Below are positions 1 to 12,900 of a stretch of DNA of 64,000 bases, in pieces. A program made the position numbers and the translations under genes. The notes beneath the pieces are model-generated. The model did not search any database, was not told the origin of the DNA, and was given only the letters and a program-made list of their open reading frames with translations. Source of the DNA: Notospermus geniculatus (Eukaryota > Nemertea > Pilidiophora > Heteronemertea > Lineidae); contig NMRB01000020.1 of NCBI GenBank assembly GCA_002633025.1, positions 129,381-193,380 of the forward strand. The letters run 5' to 3'. Numbering within the stretch: the stretch's first letter is position 1; each line of letters opens with the position of its first letter.

Positions 1-464
1 ATAGGCGAATTGGAAGCAAAGCGTCTACCTCACTCCTGCATCCCAAATTAACTTACCTCTCCGTCAAAATTGAAATATGCTCATCAACCTCATCAACACT
101 GAGAATTGTAAGAGAAGACAGGAAAAGGATGAAACAAATATAGCTGTAGTTGTGCTCTCCAAGCTATACGAACTTCTTTCAACAACTTCTTATCATGACA
201 AATGAAGCCTACTGTGATTTGAAATACAAAAGCGAGAGCATTTTCTAATTGAAAGTAGTTGGAAATGTAAGAGATGATGCTGGACGTCATACCCATTTCT
301 CCTGTCCCCTTCTGACAATTTGTTTGACAGGACCAATAATGATATGTTATTAATCTAGTGACCTAAAATATTCTAAATTTACTACATAACGGAATCCTTA
401 AGAGTCAAGCCAATCAGAAAACCTTTTACAATACACTAGGAAAAACACACTTCTAAAACCTTAC

Positions 465-627
465 CTCGTATTTCTTATTGAAATACCTTTCCTCTTTTTT
501 AGCACCTTCCCGTTTTTGGCCCAGCTGATTAAAGGTTTGGGGTAACCTTTCACTCGGCACTTGATTCTGACACTTTCACCTTCTTCGATGATGATGTCCT
601 CTATGGGTTTGATTTTTGGAGGTTTTG
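465..627 (-). CDS. Internal exon: first half of an immunoglobulin domain (neuregulin-like)
   Basis: Seen: on the minus strand an open frame of about 54 residues starts after a good acceptor (pyrimidine tract ending TTGTAG at 633-628) and ends at a consensus donor (GAG|GTAAGG, donor G at 464). It enters in phase 1 and leaves in phase 2, 163 nt. The peptide starts AKPPKIKPIEDI, has the B-strand pattern ESVRIKC, then KGYPKPLISWAKNGK with the core Ig tryptophan, and a basic tail KVLKKRKGISIRNTR. The second Ig cysteine is missing, so the domain must be completed by a further exon left of position 1. Known: the neuregulin Ig domain is split over two exons with the same 1/2 phase, starts with a PPR/K motif and has the FKWFKNG core followed by a basic stretch. 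Inferred: a neuregulin-like ligand, or another I-set Ig protein. The ATG at 655 lies in the intron and is not a start. Confidence 0.8.
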
Positions 628-655
628 CTACAATGAGAAAGAAGAGAAAACACAA

Positions 656-2929
656 TCAGCAGACATGATCAACAAGACAAAAAAGGGGCAGACTGGATTT
701 ATCTATGATGGGTCCTGAAGAATCTACATAATTACGTTTATACCATTAAAAGGACATTAAACTTGTTTCTAGAGTCACAATTGCTCTCTATGGTAATGTC
801 ATCTTTCGCCTAATGGATCAAGCAACACTATGGTCCATCAAATAAATATGGATATTTGCTGGGTTTCCTCTATCTGCTGTATATAGCCTGCCATGTATAT
901 TTTCTGCTAGCCACTGCAACAGACTTAGCTCACCCACTTGAAATGCAAAAGGCAGGGGCCTAGTTACATAAGTTGTTCCATTAGTGCTATTGCTAGCCTG
1001 GGATCAAGTAAAAGTAGCCTAAGGACACATCATATCAAATGACTTGGCATTCTGGCTCTTTGACACATCTAGGCCTACCATCTCACACAGGATTGCAGCT
1101 GCATGCACAAACGAAGGGCTTCTTCTTAGTGTGACATCACATTTAGAGTAACCACTGACGCACAACTCCAATTTCACCTCCAAGAAGTACATCAACAACA
1201 ACACCATTGACAACCACCCCTCTCCCTTATCTTGTCTGGCCAGCTTGTTGTCTCTAGCTAAAAATATCCTCTTCCTCTCCAGCCTGACCATGCCCAAATC
1301 TCATCAACAGTAATAAGATAGATAAACCCTGATAAGACTAGTTGGATTATCATCGTCTGTCTCATAGTCTGGCTTGAATGAAGAAGTAGGAAATGAAGAA
1401 TTCACAACTCAATTGTTCTGTCACGCTCTTGTCTGAGATGGAACCTGAATGATTCCCAGCATCCACATGCCCAAAATGTGGTTGTCAATAGCACAACTCT
1501 TCAGAGAGTAGGTTTTTGGACCAATGCTATTTGACTTCTAACTTGATTCAATTGTGATGGTGAGTCAATGACGCCAGGATGATGATGATGATGAAGAACA
1601 TCCCAGGAAGTTCAGCTGCAAAGATCTGTTGGGCAAATCGGAACATCCGATTTTATCAACGTAACCACACTCTATTTAGGGAACAAAGCTTAAACTTATG
1701 ACATATGAAGAACAAAATGAGGCAGGATGATAAAGAACCTCGCTTTTCTTCAAAGCGCCTCCAATTTGGTTTACCAATACCCCAACAGAATCATCCTGAC
1801 GATAGGTTTGGTAGGCGTACACTTGTCATCAAAATAGCAGCAAATTCTCCTTTGAGGTGCAAATCTCCTCAATTTCCAACATGAACCCTCCTGGTAAGAA
1901 TAAAGCAACATTTATACATAGGAATTTCCAAGGCAAGAATAGAAACCTCAATTATTGGATATTGCAGATGGGGGAGGAAAAGGAAGGTAAAGAAGGCAAT
2001 GAACAGGAGTTTCAAATGTCACGGTGTAAGGACGCAGCCTTTGATTCAATGGCTCCCAAAGGGAAAGCCTTAAGTCTTTCCCTGACAATACGAGGTTGAT
2101 TTTAACTGCTGTGTACAGAACACTGTAAAGTTGGTCATTCAATACTTTATTCAGCAGCTATATTGACTTGTAATAAAGAACGTGCATAAAATTTTGAGGA
2201 CATCTCTACTTACTCGCCTCCAAGCGGTATCACCTTCAACAGTTTTTACCTTGATCATGTGTATTTTTGTATGTGCTTGAAAATCATGGCCACTTTGGTA
2301 ATTGAAATTGCAGATGGTAGGGAAATATCATGCATAAGAAGTGATTCTTTTTTTGTACACAAGGCATTGAAAATTAACTTCTCAATCAACAACATAACAG
2401 CAAATCTTAGACCATTTGCATCTGAGAAGTGTCATATATTTGTCTACACCACATAATGTTCGGAAGGAAGACATGTATTAAACTTAGTACACATTTATGG
2501 AAATGCTTTCAAGAATTCCGTCCAATATGTCTACCAATTAATTACAAACTGGAGAGCCACTACATAATGCAATTTCATCTTCAATCCTTTCCACTACAAA
2601 GAATATTGAACTGTATATCTATATCCCCATGCTCGGTTCCCCATGCTTCTACAACCCATGCCGTACATATCACTGGCGCCGCAGACTAAGAAGGGAAAGG
2701 TAAACAGATGGGACCAATGCTTCCTCATCTGAAATTCAAGGTGAACTTGGCAATATTGATCTTACAAGAAGAGACTAAGGTTGAGATATGAGAAGATCAA
2801 GTGTCATGAAGATTTCTCACTTCATTTTGACATTGTCAACATCGGCTATGTCCGCTGATGATCAAGCAATAAGTTCACAATTACAGGAACAGCAAAATTG
2901 CAACTGTATGGTATATGGTCCCAGAAGTC
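656..2929. other. Non-coding, probable intron upstream of the Ig exon
   Basis: No splice-bounded open frame with recognisable protein sequence on either strand. If the Ig exon belongs to a large gene, this is its intron. Confidence 0.5.
1578..1594. repeat. GAT trinucleotide microsatellite
   Basis: About five GAT units. Minor. Confidence 0.8.
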
Positions 2930-3080
2930 TGGTACTGAGGAGCCTTGCCAAGTGGTTATCATGTCCGCATAGCAAGTGGCAGGTGTCGGGTTCGAATCCC
3001 AGGCCATATCCCTGGCTCTTCAGTCTGTCGCATGGGACAACCCTCAGTGCCTTGTACCTTGTTGAAATTTTTAAACATCA
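2930..3080 (+). repeat. tRNA-derived SINE, copy 1
   Basis: Contains an RNA polymerase III A-box-like TTGCCAAGTGG (2945-2955) and a perfect B box GGTTCGAATCC (2989-2999), followed by a non-tRNA body with CCTGGCTCTTCA and GTGCCTTGTACCTT. The same body follows the B box at 53744, so this is a dispersed SINE family, not a functional tRNA gene. The region does not fold as an acceptor stem with proper ends. Confidence 0.75.
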
Positions 3081-4409
3081 GTTGTTTACAATAAGCCTAA
3101 CAACGTTCACGGCCAAGTGTATCAAATAGTAAGAGATAGCTTATTTTCAACAAAATATCTTCAGTTTCACCATGCTCTGCAGCATCAGCTTACCACCTGC
3201 CTCAATGGCAACTTTTAACATTCAGGATGAGTTAGGAGATCATTGGTACAACCTTTCTTATGACATGTTGTGAATCTGGAGCAGACCGGATCTATTCATG
3301 AATGTAAGGTTGTTAAACACTGACATGTGAATTTGAACCTGTCTACATGTATACAAATACGTGTTTTGCAAAATCTATATTCAAAGTAATGTGGGCAAGC
3401 ATTGTTGGATTTGGATCCTAGAGTCGTAGGCCTACATCTACTCAAACATTGTTCAAAGTTGCGTGAGTACTCCCAAATGTTTCAGGTTTCACAAAGGATT
3501 CCACATACCCCTACGTCAACGCAGGATCACCGAATCCCGCTTTTATCTTATTAAAGTGCATCCTTCTTTGTTTTGCCCACAGACATTCCATGAATCACCA
3601 AAAAATGACAGAGATGGTCTGAAGGGCAAGACCATATAAGTCCTTTTGAAGTACATAGAAATGGTATTTGACAAACACATTATCTTTTTAGAACCCTGTC
3701 ATTTTAATGGATAGCAAAACAGGCTTGACATTCATAACTTTGATGTATGTCTATAACTAGATAGAGCTCAGCGACAAGCCAGTTAATCTGCATTTTACTT
3801 CATGGCTTTGAATCCAACAAGTGCAGAGCACAAAAAGGAGTAAAAGGTGAGCCCACTGTGGATGGACTTCCCTTATCCTGAAGAAAGTGACACATGAGAC
3901 GTTTACCTTCTCTGATAGTGACACAATGGAAACGCGATACCGGTACTGCAGTAGGGAGCTTAGCGACAGTGTAGAAGTAACTGCTAACTCTTTCAGTATC
4001 TGATGCCAAGCTGTTGACATCTTTGGTGAGATCTGTCTCATCATGGGTGACTTTTGGAAGAAAAGCTAAGTTATGTCAAGAATGTAATCAAAGTTGATAT
4101 TATTATACATGTACTGGTATGTGGTTTTATTTTTCTGTACCGTACTGTAGAAGAGTGCTTCTGGAAAGTACTCAATGTTGGTTTGTGTATACACTTATTT
4201 GCTTAGCAGGGTACTTACTTTATTAAGTAGTTGTAGAAACATACTTCCGGTAAATACCTCTGTTTACATCTTGTCCATTGATTACTCAATTACTTCATAA
4301 AGTAATCAACATGAAGACAGGATTGAGGCTGAGCAGTTCTAAGATGTTTTATGAAGGATAATTCTCTCTCCTGGTGAAGAGTTGAGGAAATCACTTGAAG
4401 ACATTTTAA

Positions 4410-4579
4410 AGCCCTGTTTCCACTAGACCGGTTTCCACTCTGGTTTGCGGCGCCGGGTTTTTTTCACAGGGTTTTGGTTAATCCCCTGATGGTTTAAGTG
4501 TGTTAATTATCCCAATGCCTGTGAAAACCGCTCTGGTGCCGCAAACCGCTGCGGAAACTGTTGTAGTGGAAACAGGCCT
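4410..4579. mobile_element. MITE with TTAA target site
   Basis: 170-bp element. Ends AGCCCTGTTTCCACTA and, inverted, AGGCCTGTTTCCACTA; the arms stay similar for about 65 bp (GGTTTGCGGC on both). It is flanked by TTAA at 4406-4409 and 4580-4583. No coding capacity. A piggyBac-like origin is inferred from the target site only. Confidence 0.75.
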
Positions 4580-5716
4580 TTAATCAGTTTGACTACTAAC
4601 TTAAGATTTCTGTAAATAATGATTTTTCAAATTTTCAATCTACCCCATCCACCAGTCTACCATAGTAGCGTAGTATGGCGTACAAGTTGCTGAACCAAAA
4701 ACCAATTACAACAAAGGATTCGTGCAGACGACCTTTACGTCAAGGCAAGATTTGTTGGTAATATTCATTGACAGACTCTAGGGACCTGTCAGCATGAACA
4801 AGGTCACATTTACCAGGAAAGCTTTTCTTCTGAACAGACTATCATATGTCAAAGAGCAACTATTACGGATAAAGAAGCTTTCAGGAATAGTGCAAAAGGA
4901 TTGTAGATTTCCTGATTACTTATGAAATAACCAAGGCCTTAGGGAGGTACCAGAATCCGTTTTTAGATGGACTTGCTGTTGGTGCAGTTAGTTGACTGCA
5001 AAGTTCACTGTGTTGCACTGATGTGACATTACAGTTCCTTTCCCCAAGTCATTGCCAAAGGAAACGTTTGCAGCAAGAGTGTCTGGCGCCACAAAACCCA
5101 TCACTCAACTTACAAACCAGCTTTTCTGCTCCCAAACCTTGTTAATATTGTTTAATAATTTGCACACACCTGAAAAGTGATGCCATTGGAGGGAGGCATA
5201 TTGCTTTTGCTTGACTGTTTCGGCACAATGAGGAAATTTGCTCTGAAAGAACCAGTCTACCTGTCAAAACAACTCAAGAACTCAGCCATCAATTTTATCT
5301 AACTAAGCATAGAAGCAACAGGTGAGCCAGAATCCTATCTCTACCTGAACAAATCAAGGTGTAGGTTTTACTCTTCTCTTAACCACAATTCTATCCAGAC
5401 TGTTGTCTGATCTGCGCAGCAACCACTGCTTGAAATAAACAAGGTGAGAAAGATTTCAATAAAAAGTAAGAACCAAGGTGCCACACACCACACATGAATT
5501 AAAGGGGGTTGCACCCTACCTATTCTAGATGGGCTTAATGCCCAGGAAGTGTATAGGCCTATTACACGCTGAGATTCATTTGGTTGAAGTCATTGGTGGA
5601 GCCTGAAACTGCAGATTTCAGTGATTGGCTGTTGATGAGCAAAGAATTAGATGGAAATTTGACGGACAATAAGACAATTACTATTTGGGGGGGGGACGGG
5701 AGTTCATCTTCTGCAA

Positions 5717-5961
5717 TAGACAAATCCCAAATTGACGTAAACAAGAAAGATCTGCGCACTTCCGCCGAAATCGCAAACACAACCTAGGTCTGAAACTGAA
5801 TGACGTGATGCAGAGAACCCCACGACAGTGACTTCGACGACGTTGCGTCAGAGTCAACCATTGCTGAATCAAGGATTGCGTTGCGTCAGCTGGTTTCAGG
5901 TCGAGGTTGTGTTTGCGATTTCGGCGGAAGTGCGCAGATCTGGGAATTTGGGATTTGTCTA
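5717..5961. mobile_element. Foldback MITE, family 1, copy 1
   Basis: 245-bp element with arms of about 90 bp. Both ends read TAGACAAATCCCAAATT inward, then AGATCTGCGCACTTCCGCCG. One arm carries about 14 extra bases. A second family member is at 22028-22251. A run of nine G lies just outside at 5687-5695. The short open frames here are side effects of the palindrome. Confidence 0.85.
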
Positions 5962-6435
5962 TGGTAGGTCTTCTTTGTTCTTCTGAATGACAACATCATT
6001 CATAAGAAATTCTCTTCATTATTAACAGAATATCAATGAAAGCCCAGTTGTAGTTCATGTCTTACATTGGCAATGAACTTCACTACTGCTAATTGTAAAG
6101 AGCAACATCAAAGCTTCCGCCAGGTTTGCACCAAGTGTCAGATGTAATGCATTTGAATGCTTGCTCAGGCAACAAGCCATGTAGGTCTCAGCATCTATGA
6201 GTGGAACAGGTGTGTAGACCTCTAGGTCAGGAAAGGTAGACAGGAAGGCAAACTCAGTGCTGGTTTTTAAGTTGCTAGTCTGAATATTTTCACAAACTCT
6301 AGTCGTCTTTTGCAAGCAATATTTTGACAAGCATATGACAAGTGCAACCTGACAATATTTACATCAACAAAACCTACCTGTTCACACCCCATGAACAGAA
6401 ACTTTTTTTGAAATACTAGATTCTTTAGGAAATGC

Positions 6436-6811
6436 CATCTTACGCAGGAAGGATGTCGAAACGCAGTTTTGTGTAACGAAAGAATCAAAGAGTTTTTAGA
6501 ATGATAGAATTCAAGGTCTGCAATTTTTTTCATTTTCGAACATGGATGGAAAAAGTCCAACAACTAATGTACGTTGTCTAGCAAAGAACCACATACAGGT
6601 GGTACATGCATTCCATGAGATAAGAGATCATGTAACTAAACCACAAAATGGCTTTTCACAAGAAATTATGTGATAATAGCAAGTGTTTGTGAAGTTTTTA
6701 AGTACCAATCATCAAGAACTGTTTACAAGTAACTGACACGGGTTATATCTTTTACGGAATAACTTCCATTACAAAACCTTCTAGGAAGTTGAATCAGTGC
6801 ATTAATTACTA
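6436..6811. repeat. Direct duplication, left copy
   Basis: About 376 bp nearly identical to 7193-7570, starting CATCTTACGCAGGAAGGATG. It ends where the MITE at 6812-7191 begins. The copies differ by a few substitutions and a 2-bp indel. No exon seen. Confidence 0.9.
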
Positions 6812-7191
6812 TAGCCGTGTTTACACCTATGCAATTTTTCCAGGCCCGGGTTCGAATTTAACCCGGATCCATTGAATTTTCTGTCCACACCTATTATTCG
6901 TCTTACGATATTGAACGCTGGCCATGCTATTTATAGACACACCACCCATTCAATTTTAGCAGACCGACACCTGTCGGTGGGCTCAGTAAACGTTTTAGCC
7001 CGGCATTTTTCTGTCCACACCTTTGAAATTGCCGGGCTAAAGTATAATCCGGATCAGACCCGCCGAGCGAAAGCGGGCTAAATTAGTCCGGCAATTTTTA
7101 ATCCGGATCCGATTTTCATAGGTGTAAACGCAAAAAAGGCGGGTCAGAGCCGGGTCAGGTCCGGCAATTTCCTCAGGTGTAAACACGGCTA
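6812..7191. mobile_element. MITE, TAGCCGTGTTTACACC ends
   Basis: 380-bp element with inverted ends TAGCCGTGTTTACACCTATG and TAGCCGTGTTTACACCTGAG. The interior is rich in CCGG and GGATC repeats of the type AATCCGGATC. It is absent at the matching point in the right copy (after 7570). Open frames inside are not proteins of known type. Confidence 0.85.
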
Positions 7192-7192
7192 N

Positions 7193-7570
7193 CATCTTAC
7201 GCAGGAAGGATGTGGAAACGCAGTTTTGTGTAACGAAAGAATCAATGAGTTTTTATAATGATAGAATTCAAGGTCTGCAATTTTTTTCATTTTCGAACAT
7301 GTATGGAAAAAGTCCAACAACTAATGTACGTTGTCTAGCAAAGAGCCACATACAGGTGGTACATGCATTCCATGAGATAAGAGATCATGTAACTAAACCA
7401 CAAAATGGCTTTTCACAAGAAATTATGTGATAATAGCAAAAGTGTTTGTGAAGTTTTTAAGTACCAATCATCAAGAACTGTTTACAAGTAACTGACACGG
7501 GTTTTTCTTTTATGGGATAACTTCCTTTACAAAACCTTCTAGGAAGTTGAATCAATGCGTTAATTACTAT
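7193..7570. repeat. Direct duplication, right copy, after a single n
   Basis: Second copy of 6436-6811. It begins directly after the lone n at 7192 and runs into unique sequence where the left copy runs into a MITE. This fits a contig join between two haplotypes, one with and one without the MITE. Confidence 0.9.
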
Positions 7571-8692
7571 GATCCGCGCTAACCATTATCTAACAGCAAA
7601 GTCGTTCAGGTGGAACATAACTGTATCCTCATTCCTAAGTCATATCAGTTCCCGAAAAACCAGCATCTTCTGCGGTTTTGTAAACACAAACAACGCATAC
7701 TTTTGTCACTTTTTCTAGACACAAATTTCATTGCAGCATCCCAACACACTTAGCGTACTTCTTTTCCACGTTCACGTTCATCACTCAAGTAGTTGTCCCT
7801 AACATTTATTTTACCACACTCTGATGATGCTGACAAATAATTCCTAGGCATGCACCATCACCCAAGCCCATCTCGCCTACACTATTCCTGCAATCCGATT
7901 TACCTTGTCCAATTCCATCGACACTGATCGCAATTTGGCAGTCATTGTTGCTACAGACAGCAGAAAATGGTATTATCAATTATATTGCGGAATATCTGAT
8001 TAATCTAAGCATCCCAAGTTAGTCAATTATTGATCTGAAAATAACAGGACAGAAAGAAGCAGACGCATGTGAAGTGAGCATGCCGCGGATAATGTCTTTA
8101 TGCTGTCATTCAGAACTTTAAAGTGTTAAGACCTGAGACCATCACAGCAAAGATTCATTACCTCGAGTCAAAAAGTCTCATTTCTTTTGTTCCTAATGGG
8201 ATTCGCAGCCGTGGAGGTTCACATAAAAAGACCTATTTGTTTCCAGCCCGGCTATTAGCTACCTACTGATGCGCAGGGATCCGTTATAATACATTGTATT
8301 GATTGACAATAATCTGAAGTCATCTGTGTACATCAAAGGAGATTACAATTACATGGCAACATGAAGACGGGCTTCCAGTTTCCCTGTTTGGGTTTTGTTA
8401 TGATTAGCAGATCGAAAATCCTTTTCCTATAGGATCCAAATGGAGGTTCCATTTGTGTTTTCCTGTTATGAAAGAATTTGCCAATCACATGACGATGATA
8501 AGATATTCAACAGTATGATGTCTTACCCATGCATTTAACCCTTTAAAACTACCATTCCAACAGTTTTATCTTCATCTCATGAAAAGCGTTGGTTTCAGCT
8601 CAGCACCTGTGTTTTCTCTGCTTAGATATGTTGCACTGTTTGAATGCTACCCTGATTATAAGTGAGAAGTTACGGTACATTTGAATTACATT

Positions 8693-8896
8693 TGTGACCC
8701 TCCACAGCAAAACCAGTTGCATGTCGCTCTTAGCTTGGCAGGTTGAGACCAAATGCTTGTTGGTTTCAATATTGTCTGTCTGTTATGAAATCTGAAATAA
8801 TCTATTTCTTCCATTCTCTTCTGGTATCATCTTAGTTCGTTGCGGCTCACCTTCTGAGTGACATGCGACTGCATGGTTTTGCTGTGGAGGGTCACA
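8693..8896. mobile_element. MITE, TGTGACCCTCCACAGC ends
   Basis: 204 bp. The ends TGTGACCCTCCACAGCAAAA and their inverted copy are near perfect for 23 bp; the arms continue with weaker similarity (GTTGCATGTCGC / GTCGCATGTCAC). Target duplication unclear. Confidence 0.8.
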
Positions 8897-9815
8897 TTTA
8901 TTTAAAATCAAATGTACCTTTAAACCATTGTACTCTTTGAATACCCCCATCTCCAATGTCAGACTACCCTTCAAAAGCAATCGTTAGTAATTTCCGCGCA
9001 AGAAAGGGTACCATGGTTCAGAGCATGAACAAGTAATGGAAATCACACAAATCTCACCCTGACCTTCCAAAAGTTGTGGGAGTCAATCTGTCAGATAATA
9101 CAGACAGAATTGGATTTGATATATCTAATTGTCACCCATCTTCAGGCACGTGACATGTATCCTGATCATTAGGACTTGAACTATTGAAAATAAGGCTAGT
9201 GTGTCATGGATATCGACCACTTTCTCCGATTGCTCAGGTTCTGGTTTCTCATCACCTACACATACAACTTGCGAAGGCATCACTAGGAAAAGTAATGACG
9301 TTGAATTGGCATCAAAGTTCTTTTGCACTTTAAGAACTTTGGAAGAAAATGTTTCAAATATTCAAATGGTGTGCCATTATCACATGCCTTTCATGACAAA
9401 CTGAATTTAAACCATGCAAACTTTTCTCCAACCAATGTTGAGCAATTGGGAATAATTTACACTTGATTGCGAAACCATTGGCTGTTAACTTGTTTGTGTT
9501 TTCTCATTCATCACTTGTATCTGTAAACAATGCTACAAGGAAATAAATCAGGAAATTTCTTCAGTTTTTTTCTCCAACATTGATGGATAGAAAGGATTAA
9601 CAGTCATGGAGAAAACTGTAGAACATGCCAAGTAGTATCTCTGTTTCTCCGAGAACCTCTATAGTCTGAAGCATGTTGTTTTCCAGAATATGTTCAGCTG
9701 CAACCGCAAGTCATATACATGTAGATGGTTTCATTGCATAACTACACTGACCATAAATCATCTCTTATTGTTATCTTATGATGAAACAAGGTATTGCCTG
9801 AGCATGCATCAAGTC

Positions 9816-9923
9816 ATCCTCCCACAGCAGGGGTTTTTTCCTCGCTCCTCTTCATCCACTCACACAAACTTTGTGTGCGAGTGTAAGAAGAGGAACGAGA
9901 CCAAAGCCCTGCTGTAGGAGGAT
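9816..9923. mobile_element. Short foldback element with 10-bp target duplication
   Basis: 108-bp near-palindrome. Ends ATCCTCCCACAGCAGGG and ATCCTCCTACAGCAGGG. The direct repeat GCATCAAGTC lies at 9806-9815 and at 9925-9934, one base beyond the right arm. A target duplication of 9-10 bp is typical of Mutator-like elements; that assignment is inference. Confidence 0.8.
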
Positions 9924-9934
9924 GGCATCAAGTC

Positions 9935-12900
9935 AGATTTCTTTTGAAAAGATGGGTAAAAGAGCAGGATAATTATTCCATGTCCACACATAAACAGTCA
10001 GGAAGAGAACACACTCCTGACATTTCCACATGAAATTGAACTTTAAGGGTAGAAAATGATATCTAACCTCAAATCATGGGAAACTGGTTCTTCTGCGTCA
10101 CTGCCTAAACATTCCTGATATCCTTACAAAATATACATATCACAGCAATGAAGATACCATGTTCCTGTCATTTATGTATTTATTGCTCATTTGCTTCTCC
10201 GTCTCAAGGTTGCCAAAGTGTACTGGCCAATCTCGAAGAGTTCTATACATAAATGTACAGCTCATCAATGACGGGAGGATATAAGAAATGTACTGGCAAT
10301 GCATCACCATGTACACGGATTGCTGACAGGTTTCAGACACCTACAAGGCGCACCACCATGTAGCAAACTCATAAATATGTAATGAGATTAACTCTTTGAC
10401 AATCATCCGTGTGAACAAAGCAAATATTAGTTTTGTTAATAAGTGTATGCCAAGTTCGTGTTTCTCATTAGACAAAAGCTAGCAAGTTACATCGCTGTTT
10501 TTTTATGGAAACTGAACAAATAGGAAGTGACTTTCAGTTCACCCTTTGCAGCATTACACCAAAACCCAAGGTTACAAAGTGTTACATCTGAATACTTGAA
10601 TAGAATACTAAGAAATGGTGAGATACGAGAAATGTTACATCATCCTCGTTGGTGTCTGAGAAAACAGTTATCAGATGAAGGATTGAATAATAAAGGAGTA
10701 TTTCCACGCAAAGCACAAATGGCATTGCTGTCCATCTTCAAACTGACCATGCAAGATATTGTCCCAAAATTTCGTTGCCGCAGCAGAGGTTGATGACGTC
10801 TGAAGTATGCTTCTTGTTTTGCTAAAGCAAAGATTACTGAAATGTTGTGAAATCTTCTCCCTTCATATCACCGTCCTGACCCCACCTGAGCACTCAACTA
10901 GACAATAATTATCTACAAAATAAACCTATTACCGGTAGTTTAAATATGTCAACCTGTTGTCTGACCATCTAAAGAGTGCTCAGGATGTCCAGAGAGAAAA
11001 ATGCAATCAGAATTCTTCACCAAGCTCCAATATCTCAGCTGCTTTTGGGTATAAACTACTGTTGTGTTCGATGGCCAGTGGCCACATTATGATATGATGG
11101 GCTATCAAAGAAGCCATGAAAGATGGGAACATTTCTCAGACAATGCAGCAGTGAAATATCCCCTGAATCGTTGTCAGATCACATATTGGTAGAACAACGA
11201 ATGTTTAGAGAATCTTTCAGAACAAAGTGAAAGTGGTACCTGACCATAAGTGGGTGGGAGGGAAATACATTCTCCAGACCTGCTGAGTGGGTGGAGTGTG
11301 ATGAAACCATTTCTGGTTTCAGTTGGATCTCAATGGCTGCAACCATTGACAACTCTCAGGAAAGGCAACATTCCAACAAAAGAGACTGTTGAAAGAAAGG
11401 TAACATTCACAGAAAGTTGCTATTAGTACAGTGAATTTATTTATAGCCAAAAAGCATTAAACTTTTTGCAATGCCGCCAATAATTGCCCACTGTTACTGA
11501 CTGCAAATAGCCTAGCGTAACCAGAAGAGACTGTCATTTTATCAAAGCAACCAAGTTCTTTTCTTACGAATGTGGGTTACAAGGAGGATGTGCCTGTGGC
11601 CGCCGATATTATCTGCCAACACCCACATCCATCTTTATTGAACATCACCCACTAAGAAGCTTAAGTAGCAGAGCTTCTTCAGCAGCCAGTTTCTGTTCCC
11701 AATTTTCCTTTTTCAGACTTTCCAATACATTGTATTAGAAAGATAGGCCTACCATAAAATCGTTGAGCAAGGAAAGGTGAGGATCTCAACCTGTGATCAA
11801 TCGTGATCCGTTTTATCAGAAACATTATGTTGTAGAATATAAATGACCCGACAGATTGGTTTATTTATGAACCTGGATACTTGTTGAGCTGATGTTGGTG
11901 GCGAAGGGTCACATACCTTGCCTGTAATTGCTGATTAAATCATGTGGTGGCTCTTGGGGAGCTTGTCATGTTTCACAAGCTTTCTTAAATACCCACCATG
12001 AAAACCTCATGATGCTGTTTTTTATCAGTCTTTGGCTGAATTAGTTGAGACTAGTGCAGAACCGCTTATCATGGATTTCACTATAACTTTCCAAAAATAA
12101 AAGAAAATAGATGGTCTTTATGTATTTTTGATGGTTCTGGCATATTTTCTCTCTCCTCAGCAGTTGATATTTCTACAACAACCCCAAAAGTTTATTCAAC
12201 CAAGGAGATGTGAAAAGAATGTGTCCACGCCAGTCACACCCTGTCCATAACCTTCAAAATCATACTCTGTGACCTCGTTCACCACACCATACCACATCTT
12301 CTGTGGAATAATATTCCTTTACTGGAAACACTGAAAAACATATGTTATTTCATCCAGTTCATCACATCCTCTTTAAAACATTCTTTTCAAAGAAATAACT
12401 GGCACATTTCTGTACACTGCTGACCAGGATGGGTCAGGAGATGCCTCCCTTCTTCAGAGTGCATTCACATCACATTAAATTCTTATAAGTACTTCGAGTA
12501 TGTAGGCTGAGTTCTGTGGAATCCGTCAATTAGACAGGCCTGGAACAACTTTTTATCAAAGGCCAGTCATGCTATCATATGACCATAGATGCTTCTCCAT
12601 TACAAATTTATTTATACCTGTCCATGTTTTTGATAACTACCTGCCTGGAGATGATCGTAGCAAATTTGTAGGATTCAGCATAGTTGAGGAACTTTTCTTT
12701 AAATCCTTTCATCCTCCATGCGAGAGAAATTTTCATTGATCCATCTCTTATCAAATACAACATTTCTTGAATTCTTTCAGTCAATCAATCCTGCCTATAA
12801 ATTTACCTAAGGTTAATAGATCATCTGTTTGCACCTTTTATCAGAAGCCTGGATCCAGACTGATGTTCAATGAATTTTGTTTTATGATGGATTCCCAAAC

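Noticed and set aside
2945-3000. A functional tRNA gene
   Set aside because: B box and A-like box are present, but no matching acceptor-stem ends are visible and the same unit plus body recurs at 53.7 kb, so it is a SINE.
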